NCBI RefSeq assembly: GCF_017347085.1
Contig: NZ_JADPSA010000029.1
Location: forward strand, 62,001 to 126,000
DNA length: 64,000 nucleotides
Direction of reading: 5' to 3'
Source of the DNA: Nesterenkonia sp. E16_10
Lineage (GTDB): Bacteria; Actinomycetota; Actinomycetes; Actinomycetales; Micrococcaceae
Shown: positions 26,560-33,458 of the stretch, one piece after another
Layout of the letters: each line of letters starts with the position of its first letter
Numbering within the stretch: the stretch's first letter is position 1
Made by a program: the position numbers and the translations under genes
The notes under the pieces: model-generated
The model's database searches: none
Seen by the model: the letters and a program-made list of their open reading frames with translations, nothing else
Told to the model about the DNA's origin: nothing

Positions 26560-27359
26560 CAGTTGCCCTCGGCCAGAGCGTCATCGACCGCGGAGACGAA
26601 CACCTCGGTGGGCTGGGCACCGATGATCGGTTCCCCCGCCACGATGAACGCCGGCGTGGAGTAGGCCCCGATGTCGAGGCCCTCCTGGGCGTTGGAAGCG
26701 ATCTGCTCGGCGACCTCCGAGGAGTTCATGTCCTCTCGGAACTGCGTGGTGTCGAGTCCCACCTGTTCAGCAAGGTCGACCAGTCCCTCCTCCGTGAGCC
26801 CGGCCTCAGGCCGAGTCTCGCCACCAGCGAAGAGCAGGCCCTGGTACTCCAAGAACTGATCCTGCATCGCGGCGGCATAGCTGGCCCGGGCCGCCCGCTC
26901 GGAGGCTTCGCCAAAGACGTTGACATCCCGCCATTCGATGCGGAGCTCCCCAGCGTCGACGTATTCCTTCATCGTGGGCAGGGTCTGCTCGTGCCAGGTG
27001 GCGCAGAAGGGACACTGGGCGTCGCTGAACATCACCATCGCCACGGGCGCGTCCTCGGGACCCACGGAGAGAAGATCATCAGGATCCCGGCGCTCGATGT
27101 CACTCATGTCCTCCTGCTCAGGCTCGGCTCCGCCCTCAGGCACCGCCACCGGCCCCTCAGCCTGAGAATCAAGGCCGGGAGCATCTGGCTCAGCGACGCC
27201 CTGTCCCACGGTGTCCTGCGTGGATTCGGGTGCGTCATCGGCGACGTTCTGCCAGAGCACGAAGGCGATCATCGCGGCCGCGATGATGATCACGAACAGC
27301 GGCAGAAGGGTGTTTCTCCGAGGACGGACGGTGGGGGTTGCAGGGGAGGGGAGTGGCAT
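26559..27359 (-). CDS. Membrane-anchored DsbA-family thioredoxin-fold protein
   Basis: About 266 residues: a short basic N-terminus, one transmembrane anchor (LLPLFVIIIAAAMIAFVLW, residues 18-36), an acidic linker, then a DsbA-like thioredoxin domain with the active site AQCPFCATWH (Cys116, Cys119), the helical insertion, and the cis-Pro loop YSTPAFIVAGEP. It oxidises or reduces thiols of exported proteins. ATG 27359 has AGAAAGG five bases upstream; ATG 27374 or GTG 27377 are alternatives. It heads the minus-strand operon, and its promoter lies in the dyad array upstream. Confidence 0.9.
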   Translation of the reverse strand: MPLPSPATPTVRPRRNTLLPLFVIIIAAAMIAFVLWQNVADDAPESTQDTVGQGVAEPDAPGLDSQAEGPVAVPEGGAEPEQEDMSDIERRDPDDLLSVGPEDAPVAMVMFSDAQCPFCATWHEQTLPTMKEYVDAGELRIEWRDVNVFGEASERAARASYAAAMQDQFLEYQGLLFAGGETRPEAGLTEEGLVDLAEQVGLDTTQFREDMNSSEVAEQIASNAQEGLDIGAYSTPAFIVAGEPIIGAQPTEVFVSAVDDALAEGN

Positions 27360-27383
27360 CGGGGCCTTTCTCATCACGTGAGC

Positions 27384-27463
27384 TACTACGGAGCGTAGTA
27401 ACTATCCGACATAGTAACTACACCACATAGTAACTATGCAAGATAGTAGATCTGCGGCATAGT
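27384..27463. promoter_or_regulatory. Array of 16-bp-spaced BlaI-like operator dyads between divergent operons
   Basis: Four dyads of the form ACTAY-N5-RTAGT start at 27385, 27401, 27417 and 27433, and a degenerate fifth at 27449 keeps only the right half (ATAGT 27459-27463). The period is exactly 16 bp. The first is extended to TACTACGGAGCGTAGTA. The array fills the gap between the DsbA-like and CPVC membrane genes. CATAGT (27458-27463) is a candidate -10 for the plus gene and TAGTAG (27388-27383) for the minus gene. BlaI/MecI repressors bind TACTAC..GTAGTA-type dyads, and a BlaI-family gene follows at 28054. Confidence 0.8.
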
Positions 27464-27469
27464 GGTCCC

Positions 27470-28057
27470 ATGGCTCCTCCTTCGATTCAGCTGGCGCAGT
27501 GGAAGCCCTCCAGCGCGCTCGCGGTCCAGGCGCTCCGCTCCTGGACGCCCCGTCAGATCGTCATCGCCACGATCGCCGCCGGAGTCATCGGTGTGCTGGT
27601 AGGCGTCGCCACGGTGTTGATCCCCAACGCCTACTTCGCCCGGGACATCCCGCCGGTGTGGTGGAACTACCCGGTCTGGATCCTGACCTCGGTGTTCAGC
27701 GGCATGCTGATGGCGACCTACGTGCGGCCCTCGAGCTCAGAACGGACGAGCTCCGGCGCACTCGATCACGCCACCGCCGGCGAAGCAGAGGATCGGACCT
27801 CCTCCTCCGAGGAGCGGCGCACCAGCCGCTTCGGGATGACCGGGATGGTGCTGGCCTGGTTCGCAGTGGGCTGCCCGGTCTGCAACAAGATTGCGCTCAT
27901 CGCCCTCGGATACTCCGGAGCGATCACCTATTTCACCCCGCTGCAGCCGATCCTCGCCCTCGGCGCGCTGCTGCTCACCGGCCTCGCGCTGATCTGGCGG
28001 CTCAAGGGCCAGGTGGCCTGCACCGTTCGACCCAGCAAGGAGCTGGTCACAGCATGA
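27470..28057 (+). CDS. Membrane protein with intramembrane CPVC motif
   Basis: A 195-residue protein with four transmembrane helices (about residues 28-50, 66-84, 122-146, 156-176). The third helix carries GCPVCNKIALIALGYSGA with Cys135 and Cys138, a CxxC in the membrane that suggests thiol redox or metal handling. A Ser/Glu-rich loop (residues 86-120) separates the halves. The family is not one I can name. ATG 27470 lies 7 bases after a candidate -10, so the message may be leaderless. Its stop overlaps the blaI-like start (ATGA), so it is the first gene of the repressor operon. Confidence 0.75.
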   Translation: MAPPSIQLAQWKPSSALAVQALRSWTPRQIVIATIAAGVIGVLVGVATVLIPNAYFARDIPPVWWNYPVWILTSVFSGMLMATYVRPSSSERTSSGALDHATAGEAEDRTSSSEERRTSRFGMTGMVLAWFAVGCPVCNKIALIALGYSGAITYFTPLQPILALGALLLTGLALIWRLKGQVACTVRPSKELVTA

Positions 28058-28431
28058 GCGAAGAACGTCAGCCGCAGACCCCAGCCGAGCGACTCGGTCC
28101 GCTCGAGCAGCAGGTCATGGATCTGCTCTGGGATCACTCCGGGCACACCGTGCGCGAGGTGATGGACCAGCTGCCCAGCCGCCCGGCCTACACCACCATC
28201 GCCACCGTGATGGGCAACTTGGAGCGCAAGGCTCTGGTGACGCCCACGCGGGAGGGTCGTTCGGTGCGCTACCTGCCGCAGCGCACCCGCGAAGAACATA
28301 CCGCGGGCTTGATGCAACAAGCACTCGGTGTCAGCAGGGACCGCACCGCGTCCATACTGCACTTCGTGGACACCATGCCTGAGGACGAGCGGGACCTGCT
28401 GCGCACCTACCTCGAGAACTCCCAGGACTGA
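28054..28431 (+). CDS. BlaI/MecI/CopY-family transcriptional repressor
   Basis: A 125-residue winged-helix repressor. LGPLEQQVMDLLWDHSGHTV and REVMDQLPSRPAYTTIATVM are the family signature (helices 1-3 with the recognition helix), followed by the wing GNLERKALVTPTREGRSVRY and a C-terminal dimerisation helix pair. Family members are released from DNA by cleavage (BlaI/MecI) or by metal (CopY). The start overlaps the preceding gene (ATGA) and the M56 protease gene follows 2 bp after the stop. The expected target is the dyad array at 27384-27463, so it would regulate itself and the divergent DsbA/CcdA operon. Confidence 0.92.
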   Translation: MSEERQPQTPAERLGPLEQQVMDLLWDHSGHTVREVMDQLPSRPAYTTIATVMGNLERKALVTPTREGRSVRYLPQRTREEHTAGLMQQALGVSRDRTASILHFVDTMPEDERDLLRTYLENSQD

Positions 28432-28433
28432 GC

Positions 28434-29435
28434 ATGAATCCGCTGCTCATCTCCCTGCTCATGGTCTTCGCCGTGCTCGCGGCGGCCGTGCTCGGGCGTC
28501 CGCTGATCCGCGCCGCAGCCCCCGCCCTGATCCGGTTCCCGCGTCTGGCGGTGGTGAGCCTGGGATCCAGCCTCGCGCTCTGGCTGGCCTCGGTCATGGC
28601 CGCGGGACTGTTCCTGGCCTGGTCGCTGACCGGCCCGAGTCCGCTTCCGGAGTCGGTGGCGAAGGTGTGTCAGAGGTGTCTGGAGGCCTCGAACCCCTTT
28701 TCCGCCGGGTTCGTCCTGGAGACCGGGGTCCCCTCGGCCGCGTTCCTCATGGCCCCCGCCGGGGCAGGGCTGCTCCTGGTGGCTCTGGGACTGCGCGCTG
28801 TGGTGCAGCGGCGGCGCTCACTTCAAGAGACCTGCCGTTCGCTGCTGCCAGTGGGTCACCGGCGGATCATCGACGGGCACCTGGTCACCGTGGTCGACGA
28901 TCCCCACCCCTCGGCGTTCGCGCTCGGACGGGACCGGTGGGGTATCGTCGTCACCACGGGGCTGCTGGCGGCGCTGGATCCGCAGGAGCTGCGTGCGGTG
29001 CTTGCCCATGAGGCGGCGCACCTGCGGGAACGCCACCATCTGGTCCTGGACCTCATCGGCAGCATCACCGGGCCGCTGCGAAGGGTCCCCTTGGCCGCCG
29101 CCATCGCGGACGCCGTTCCGCACTATCTGGAGGTCTCGGCGGACAATGCTGCGAGGCGCCGAGCGGGTACCCGAGCGCTCGCCTCGGCCCTGTTGATCTT
29201 GGGTGAGGCGAGCAGCGGACAGCGCAGGGCCAGCGACCGGACGGGCTCAGAGCGCGTGCTTCTGGCCGCAGGGCCCGAGCGGGTCCGGCAGCTGGTCGCC
29301 CCGCAGAACCCTCGACATGGCATGCTGGGAGCGCTGGCGATGATCGCGATCATGGCTGTGCTGATCCTCACCAGCGCCACCGCACACGGTGCCGCACTGA
29401 GCGCAGTCGTCTCCGGGTGTGTGATTGGAGCCTGA
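28434..29435 (+). CDS. M56-family (BlaR1/MecR1-like) membrane metalloprotease with extracytoplasmic CxxC
   Basis: A 333-residue integral membrane zinc protease. Helices lie near residues 2-20, 38-62, 100-122 and 308-330. The catalytic motif is LAHEAAHLRERHH (His192, Glu193, His196), with the third ligand region EVSAD (Glu233). BlaR1-type penicillin-binding sensor domain is absent. Instead, the loop after helix 2 holds VAKVCQRCLEA (Cys79, Cys82), which should face outside and could be a redox or metal sensor. BlaR1 relatives cleave or inactivate the cognate BlaI repressor, encoded 2 bp upstream. An operon partner of DsbA/CcdA genes. Confidence 0.88.
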   Translation: MNPLLISLLMVFAVLAAAVLGRPLIRAAAPALIRFPRLAVVSLGSSLALWLASVMAAGLFLAWSLTGPSPLPESVAKVCQRCLEASNPFSAGFVLETGVPSAAFLMAPAGAGLLLVALGLRAVVQRRRSLQETCRSLLPVGHRRIIDGHLVTVVDDPHPSAFALGRDRWGIVVTTGLLAALDPQELRAVLAHEAAHLRERHHLVLDLIGSITGPLRRVPLAAAIADAVPHYLEVSADNAARRRAGTRALASALLILGEASSGQRRASDRTGSERVLLAAGPERVRQLVAPQNPRHGMLGALAMIAIMAVLILTSATAHGAALSAVVSGCVIGA

Positions 29436-29487
29436 AGAACACGCTGACTCGTCCAGGTCAGCGCAGCGCGAGTCGAAGGAGAAGTCC

Positions 29488-29910
29488 ATGAGCTACACCC
29501 ACACGATCACTGTCCCGATGTCCTATCCCCAGGCGGTGGAGGCTACTCGTGCGGCCCTGGCCGAAGAGGGCTTCGGGATCCTCACCGAGATCGACGTCAA
29601 GGCCACCTTCACCAAGAAGCTCGGCGCCGAGTCCGGCGAAGCCGTCGGGGACTACGTCATCCTCGGCGCCTGCAACCCCAGCATGGCGAGCAAGGCCCTG
29701 GCCGCCGAGCCGCAGCTCGGCGCGCTGCTGCCCTGCAACGTCGTGGTCCGTCGCGGCGCCACCGAGGACCACGCCACCATCGACGCGATCGACCCGCAGA
29801 CCATGGTCCAGCTCAGCGACTCAGCAGCGGTCCGAGAGGTCGCAGAGGATGCGGAACGGCGACTGCGCTCGGCCTTGGACGCGGTCGGCGCCGCCTCGAA
29901 GGACGCCTGA
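29488..29910 (+). CDS. DUF302 domain protein
   Basis: A 140-residue protein of the DUF302 family: MSYTHTITVPMSYPQAVEAT, then ALAEEGFGILTEIDVKATF, YVILGACNPSMASKALAAEP and LLPCNVVVRRGATED. The Cys in LGACNP and in LLPCNV are conserved in the family. Members are small cytoplasmic or periplasmic proteins of unproven function, often next to heavy-metal or thiol genes. Start at ATG 29488 with GAAGGAGAA upstream. It follows the M56 gene by 52 bp and probably ends that operon. Confidence 0.88.
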   Translation: MSYTHTITVPMSYPQAVEATRAALAEEGFGILTEIDVKATFTKKLGAESGEAVGDYVILGACNPSMASKALAAEPQLGALLPCNVVVRRGATEDHATIDAIDPQTMVQLSDSAAVREVAEDAERRLRSALDAVGAASKDA

Positions 29911-29922
29911 GAGCACCAGGCC

Positions 29923-30747
29923 TCACCGAGAGGTGACCGCATCGTGCGCCCGGTGGCGCGGACGCGTGGCGGAATACCAGCCGGCGAAGAGCAGCACCAG
30001 CAGCGAGATGTCCACCACGTCCCCGCCGTAGTACATCAGCTGTGCCCCTGTCTTCCCGTCCCCGGGTTCCACGCCCGCCGGCGGATGCGCATAGAGCCAT
30101 TTGGCCAGGATCGAATGTGCCGCGATGAACAGGATCAGCACCGCCGCGCGCACCGGCATCGATGCCCGGTGCGGGTCTGGATCCACCCCGATCAGTGACG
30201 CCGTGAAGACATAGCCGGCCACGAAGATATGCAGATGGACCAGTGCATAGGCCACCGGGGAGACATGCATGACCCGGAACAGGTCGGTGGTATAGAGCAG
30301 CCAGAGCCCGCCCGCATTCAGCACCGCAGCGACTACCGGGTGGGTGAGCACCCGGACACCGGGACTGCGCAGCGCGCGAGTCAGGCCTCGGGCGGCATGG
30401 ACCGGCAGAGCACGCAGGGCGAGGGTGACCGGTGCGCTGAGGACCAACAGCAGCGGCGCGATCATGCCCAGCAGCAGATGACCGAGCATATGCGCGGTGA
30501 AGCTGGTGTGCGCCGCGGTGGCCACGGGCCCGAGCAGCCCGCCGGCGGCGCAGATCAGCCCGAGGTGGAAGAGCAGGCTGCGGTGCCGGGGCCACGGGCT
30601 CCGGCGACGCGCGGCCCATAATCCGGCAGTGTGAATGCACACCGCGGCCAGGAGCAGCAGCACGACGACGACGTCGAGCCCCGCCCAGATCAGCGGGTCC
30701 GCCGGCTCCAGACCGAGACCCTCGAGGGGTTCCCCGTGATGATCCAT
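29923..30747 (-). CDS. CtaG-type cytochrome c oxidase assembly/copper-handling membrane protein
   Basis: A 274-residue polytopic protein with about seven helices. Family features: FTAHMLGHLLLGMIAPLLLV, ALPVHAARGLTRALRSP, LLYTTDLFRVMHVSPVAYAL (His-rich in helix), HLHIFVAGYVFTASLIGVDP and AAHSILAKWLYAHPP, ending MYYGGDVVDISLLVLLFAGW. This is the caa3_CtaG family linked to copper delivery to cytochrome oxidase or to copper resistance. It lies downstream of the DUF2243 gene on the same strand; the pair is common in actinobacteria. It converges on DUF302. Confidence 0.88.
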   Translation of the reverse strand: MDHHGEPLEGLGLEPADPLIWAGLDVVVVLLLLAAVCIHTAGLWAARRRSPWPRHRSLLFHLGLICAAGGLLGPVATAAHTSFTAHMLGHLLLGMIAPLLLVLSAPVTLALRALPVHAARGLTRALRSPGVRVLTHPVVAAVLNAGGLWLLYTTDLFRVMHVSPVAYALVHLHIFVAGYVFTASLIGVDPDPHRASMPVRAAVLILFIAAHSILAKWLYAHPPAGVEPGDGKTGAQLMYYGGDVVDISLLVLLFAGWYSATRPRHRAHDAVTSR

Positions 30748-30778
30748 CAGCTGCGTCTGGACGGTGCGGGATCGAGGC

Positions 30779-31240
30779 TCACGCCGGCACCTGCGCTGGC
30801 CGGGTGCGACGGAGGATCAGCAGGCCGATGATCAGAAGCACCACGGCCGAACCGATCCAGGTGAGGTCATAGACGAAGAGGTCCACCCCGTACCGGATCT
30901 GGTGGATCCCGAGCAGCTTGTGGAAGACGACGCCATCGAAAAGCTGGAAGAACCCGACTCCGGTGAGGACCGCGCCGCTCCAGCGTGCCCAGTGAACCTG
31001 GGCGCGGCGCCGGATGTCCGCGAGCAGGAACAGGCCCCAAACGGTGATGAACCAGCCGAAAGCGTGGAAGAACCCGTCCGCGGTGAGCGCGACCTCGCTG
31101 GTGGAGAGATCGTAGAAGTGGTGCCACTGCAGCGCCAGGTGGAAGATGAACAGGTCGATCATCGAGGCCGCGATCCCGCACCCGAACAGCACGCCGGAGA
31201 AGCACGATCCGCCGAGCCAGTGCCTCGCTGGAGGGAGCAT
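30779..31240 (-). CDS. DUF2243 membrane protein
   Basis: A 153-residue protein with four transmembrane helices and the family hallmarks GIAASMIDLFIFHLALQWHH, FYDLSTSEVALTADGFFHAF and GFFQLFDGVVFHKLLGIHQI. The many intramembrane His residues suggest metal or heme contacts, but its function is unproven. DUF2243 and CtaG genes are regular neighbours, here 31 bp apart, and are probably co-transcribed. ATG 31240 chosen. Confidence 0.88.
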   Translation of the reverse strand: MLPPARHWLGGSCFSGVLFGCGIAASMIDLFIFHLALQWHHFYDLSTSEVALTADGFFHAFGWFITVWGLFLLADIRRRAQVHWARWSGAVLTGVGFFQLFDGVVFHKLLGIHQIRYGVDLFVYDLTWIGSAVVLLIIGLLILRRTRPAQVPA

Positions 31241-31323
31241 TCACAAGACTCAGCCTAGCCCCGCAGGTCGGAGAGCCAAAGGACCCTGGTCAAAGGTCTC
31301 TGGATGGGACGACACTGGTCTAC

Positions 31324-32169
31324 ATGAGCGCCTATCCGCTAGAGCTGCACACTGTCTCCGTCGACGTGCCGGCACCGGCGGCGCGACGGCTCCGGATCTT
31401 CAACCTGGTCATGGGCGTGCTGCATCTCATCTCGGGCTCCGCCATGGTGGCGCTGAGCAACGATTTCAGCCTGCAGGTCTCGACCTTCGCGCTGAACGGT
31501 CCTCCCGGAACACCGGTGTCCCAAGGCGCCGCCAATCTCGTCTTTGACGTTCCGCTGGGATACGCGACGGCATCGTTCCTGCTGCTCTCCGCCTTCTTCC
31601 ACTTCCTCATCGCCTCTCCCTGGGGCTTCCGGCGTTACATCGGCGAGCTGTCCAAGGGACGCAACCGTTTCCGCTGGGTGGAGTACAGCCTGTCTTCCAC
31701 GCTGATGATCCTGCTGATCAGCCTGCTGCTGGGCATCTCCGACATCGCGGCGCTGATCGGCCTGGGGCTGGCCAATGTGGCGATGATTCTCTTCGGCTGG
31801 CTCATGGAGATGAGCAACAACGGTCTGATGCACGGGGCCTCCGGGCGTTCGGTCCGGGGCAGGCGCGCTTGGTGGACGCCTTTCTGGTTCGGCTGCATCG
31901 CAGGCATCGGACCGTGGCTGGCCGCGGCGGTCTACCTGATCATCAATGTCGGCGTCGAGGGCGGGGAGGGTCCGCCAGGGTTCGTCTACGGCATCATCGT
32001 GTCGCTGTTCGTGTTCTTCAACAGCTTCGCCGTGAACCAATGGCTGCAGTATAAGCAGGTCGGCCGTTGGAGCAACTACCTGACCGGGGAGCGCACCTAT
32101 ATCGTGCTCAGCCTGATCGCCAAGAGCCTGCTGGCCTGGCAGGTGTTCGCCAATGTCCTCGTGGGGTGA
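31324..32169 (+). CDS. Heliorhodopsin
   Basis: A 281-residue seven-helix protein that I recognise as a heliorhodopsin, the inverted-topology microbial rhodopsin family. The third helix has RWVEYSLSSTLMILLISLLL, whose Glu120 matches the family counter-ion position. The seventh helix has SLIAKSLLAWQVFANVL with Lys267 as the retinal Schiff-base lysine. NNGLMHGASG and QWLQYKQVGRWSNYL are further family landmarks. Heliorhodopsins bind retinal and act in light sensing or enzyme regulation; the partner varies. No retinal-synthesis gene is in the window. ATG 31324 has no clear ribosome-binding site, so the message may be leaderless. Confidence 0.9.
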   Translation: MSAYPLELHTVSVDVPAPAARRLRIFNLVMGVLHLISGSAMVALSNDFSLQVSTFALNGPPGTPVSQGAANLVFDVPLGYATASFLLLSAFFHFLIASPWGFRRYIGELSKGRNRFRWVEYSLSSTLMILLISLLLGISDIAALIGLGLANVAMILFGWLMEMSNNGLMHGASGRSVRGRRAWWTPFWFGCIAGIGPWLAAAVYLIINVGVEGGEGPPGFVYGIIVSLFVFFNSFAVNQWLQYKQVGRWSNYLTGERTYIVLSLIAKSLLAWQVFANVLVG

Positions 32170-32221
32170 ACTGCCCCGGACCCGGCCCGGAGAGGGCCGG
32201 GCGCGCCGCCAGGGTTAGACC

Positions 32222-32506
32222 TCAGCGGTGGGTGTAGGTGAGGCAGTCTGCGTCGTCAAGGCCCGGCCCGACACGCACCTCGGATGCGCTGCACATCAGG
32301 TGATCGTTGTGGACGCATTCGTTGCGCTGACAGGCTCCGACGCCGGCCAACACCTTAGGCAGCCCGCAGTGGACGCCGATGTCGATGAAGGTCGCGCAGG
32401 AGGCGTGGTCTTCCTGGCCGCCCACCGTGATGGCCGCTGCATTGCAGTGGGAGTGTTCGTTGAACGAGCAGGCTTCCACGCTGCATTCCGAGACGTGGGT
32501 AGTCAT
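32222..32506 (-). CDS. DUF1540 protein with two Cys-rich repeats
   Basis: A 94-residue protein made of two DUF1540 units with matching cysteine spacing: first CSVEACSFNEHSHCNAAA with a later DHASCATF, then CQRNECVHNDHLMCSAS with DDADCLTY. The Cys/His pattern points to metal binding, probably zinc. Members are small proteins of unknown function. ATG 32506 follows GGAGGAT; the longer frame lacks such support. It is transcribed away from a GyrI-like gene and towards the heliorhodopsin terminator region. Confidence 0.87.
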   Translation of the reverse strand: MTTHVSECSVEACSFNEHSHCNAAAITVGGQEDHASCATFIDIGVHCGLPKVLAGVGACQRNECVHNDHLMCSASEVRVGPGLDDADCLTYTHR

Positions 32507-32606
32507 GACTGGGATCCTCCTCGGTCCAGCCGCCCGATCGGGCCGCTTCATGTCTCCACCGTAGGCCTGATCACGCCGATCAAAAAGGACCATTTGTGTG
32601 ACCTAA

Positions 32607-33239
32607 TCACCGAGTCAGAGACCGCGTCACGGGCTGCCGGATGATCGTGCGCAGCTTCTCGGCGGCGGCGGCCCGGCGCGGATCGCTGAGGTAGATCTCG
32701 TGGTGCTTGCCTGTTGGTTGTAGACCTTGGCCCGGGATGAAATCACGATGCATCGGTTCTATAGACCTGGATTCCTCCTCGAACGGACCGAGGTGCAGTG
32801 TCTGCACGCAACGGCCCTCCGCGAGTGTTTCCAGACGAACGTCCGCGAGACGTGGGGGAGAGGACTTCGTGCGGACAGCGGTGACTGCCGCATCGAACAT
32901 CTCGCGCGTGACCCACTCGGGGACCATCAGCATCAGCGTCCACTGCCACTTCGATGGGTCCCGGGAGCTGGTGAACGCCGTCATGTCATCGGCCCACCAC
33001 AGGCCTTCCAACGGCGGGACCACATAGTCACGGGCCAGCTCTCGCTTGCTGGCGAACTTCAGCGCGTACGCCAGGGGATACAGCGATTCCAGCGCGGTGG
33101 CGTAGTCGGGCGAGGTGTTCGGATCACCGTGTCCGTCGATCATCAGATACTGCATCTGGGGCAGCTCGAGGATCTGATACTGGCCGGGCTTGGCCCTGTA
33201 ACCGGCCATCGTCTTCTTGAAATCGATCTTCTCGGTCAC
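32607..33239 (-). CDS. GyrI-like small-molecule-binding domain protein
   Basis: A 210-residue stand-alone GyrI-like protein. The N-terminal half runs ELPQMQYLMIDGHGDPNTSP and ALESLYPLAYALKFASKREL. The second half has PPLEGLWWADDM, WQWTLMLMVPEWVT and ETLAEGRCVQTLHLGPFEEE, then PTGKHHEIYLSDPRR, the family end. Such proteins bind or hydrolyse cyclic and aromatic compounds; catalysis is not shown here. GTG 33239 start. It is divergent to the aldo/keto reductase gene, whose upstream region holds repeats that might serve both. Confidence 0.85.
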   Translation of the reverse strand: MTEKIDFKKTMAGYRAKPGQYQILELPQMQYLMIDGHGDPNTSPDYATALESLYPLAYALKFASKRELARDYVVPPLEGLWWADDMTAFTSSRDPSKWQWTLMLMVPEWVTREMFDAAVTAVRTKSSPPRLADVRLETLAEGRCVQTLHLGPFEEESRSIEPMHRDFIPGQGLQPTGKHHEIYLSDPRRAAAAEKLRTIIRQPVTRSLTR

Positions 33240-33310
33240 AGTCTGCTCGCTTCCGATTGCGGCGGTTATCCACCATTAGAAGCTCCTCAGCCTGCAATCC
33301 TCAAGACCTC

Positions 33311-33334
33311 ATGGTCAGGTTATGGTCAGCTGAC
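33311..33334. promoter_or_regulatory. Direct repeats and palindrome in divergent intergenic region
   Basis: ATGGTCAG occurs twice, at 33311-33318 and 33322-33329, 11 bp apart (one helical turn). The second copy overlaps the palindrome GTCAGCTGAC (33325-33334). The spacing suggests a binding site for a dimeric regulator acting on the GyrI-like gene, the aldo/keto reductase, or both. Confidence 0.3.
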
Positions 33335-33458
33335 AATATGTCTTTGATAGGGAACCACTGTTGAAGTCATAGAGCCATAGGTCGGGCTGTTTGAGCCGAC
33401 CACGGTCGTCGGTCGCCCCATCTCAGGGGCGTGACGCATTCTCTCAGAAGGACAGGAC

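Noticed and set aside
28054-29435. Beta-lactam resistance locus because of BlaI and BlaR-like genes
   Set aside because: No beta-lactamase or PBP2a-like gene and no penicillin-binding sensor in the M56 protein.
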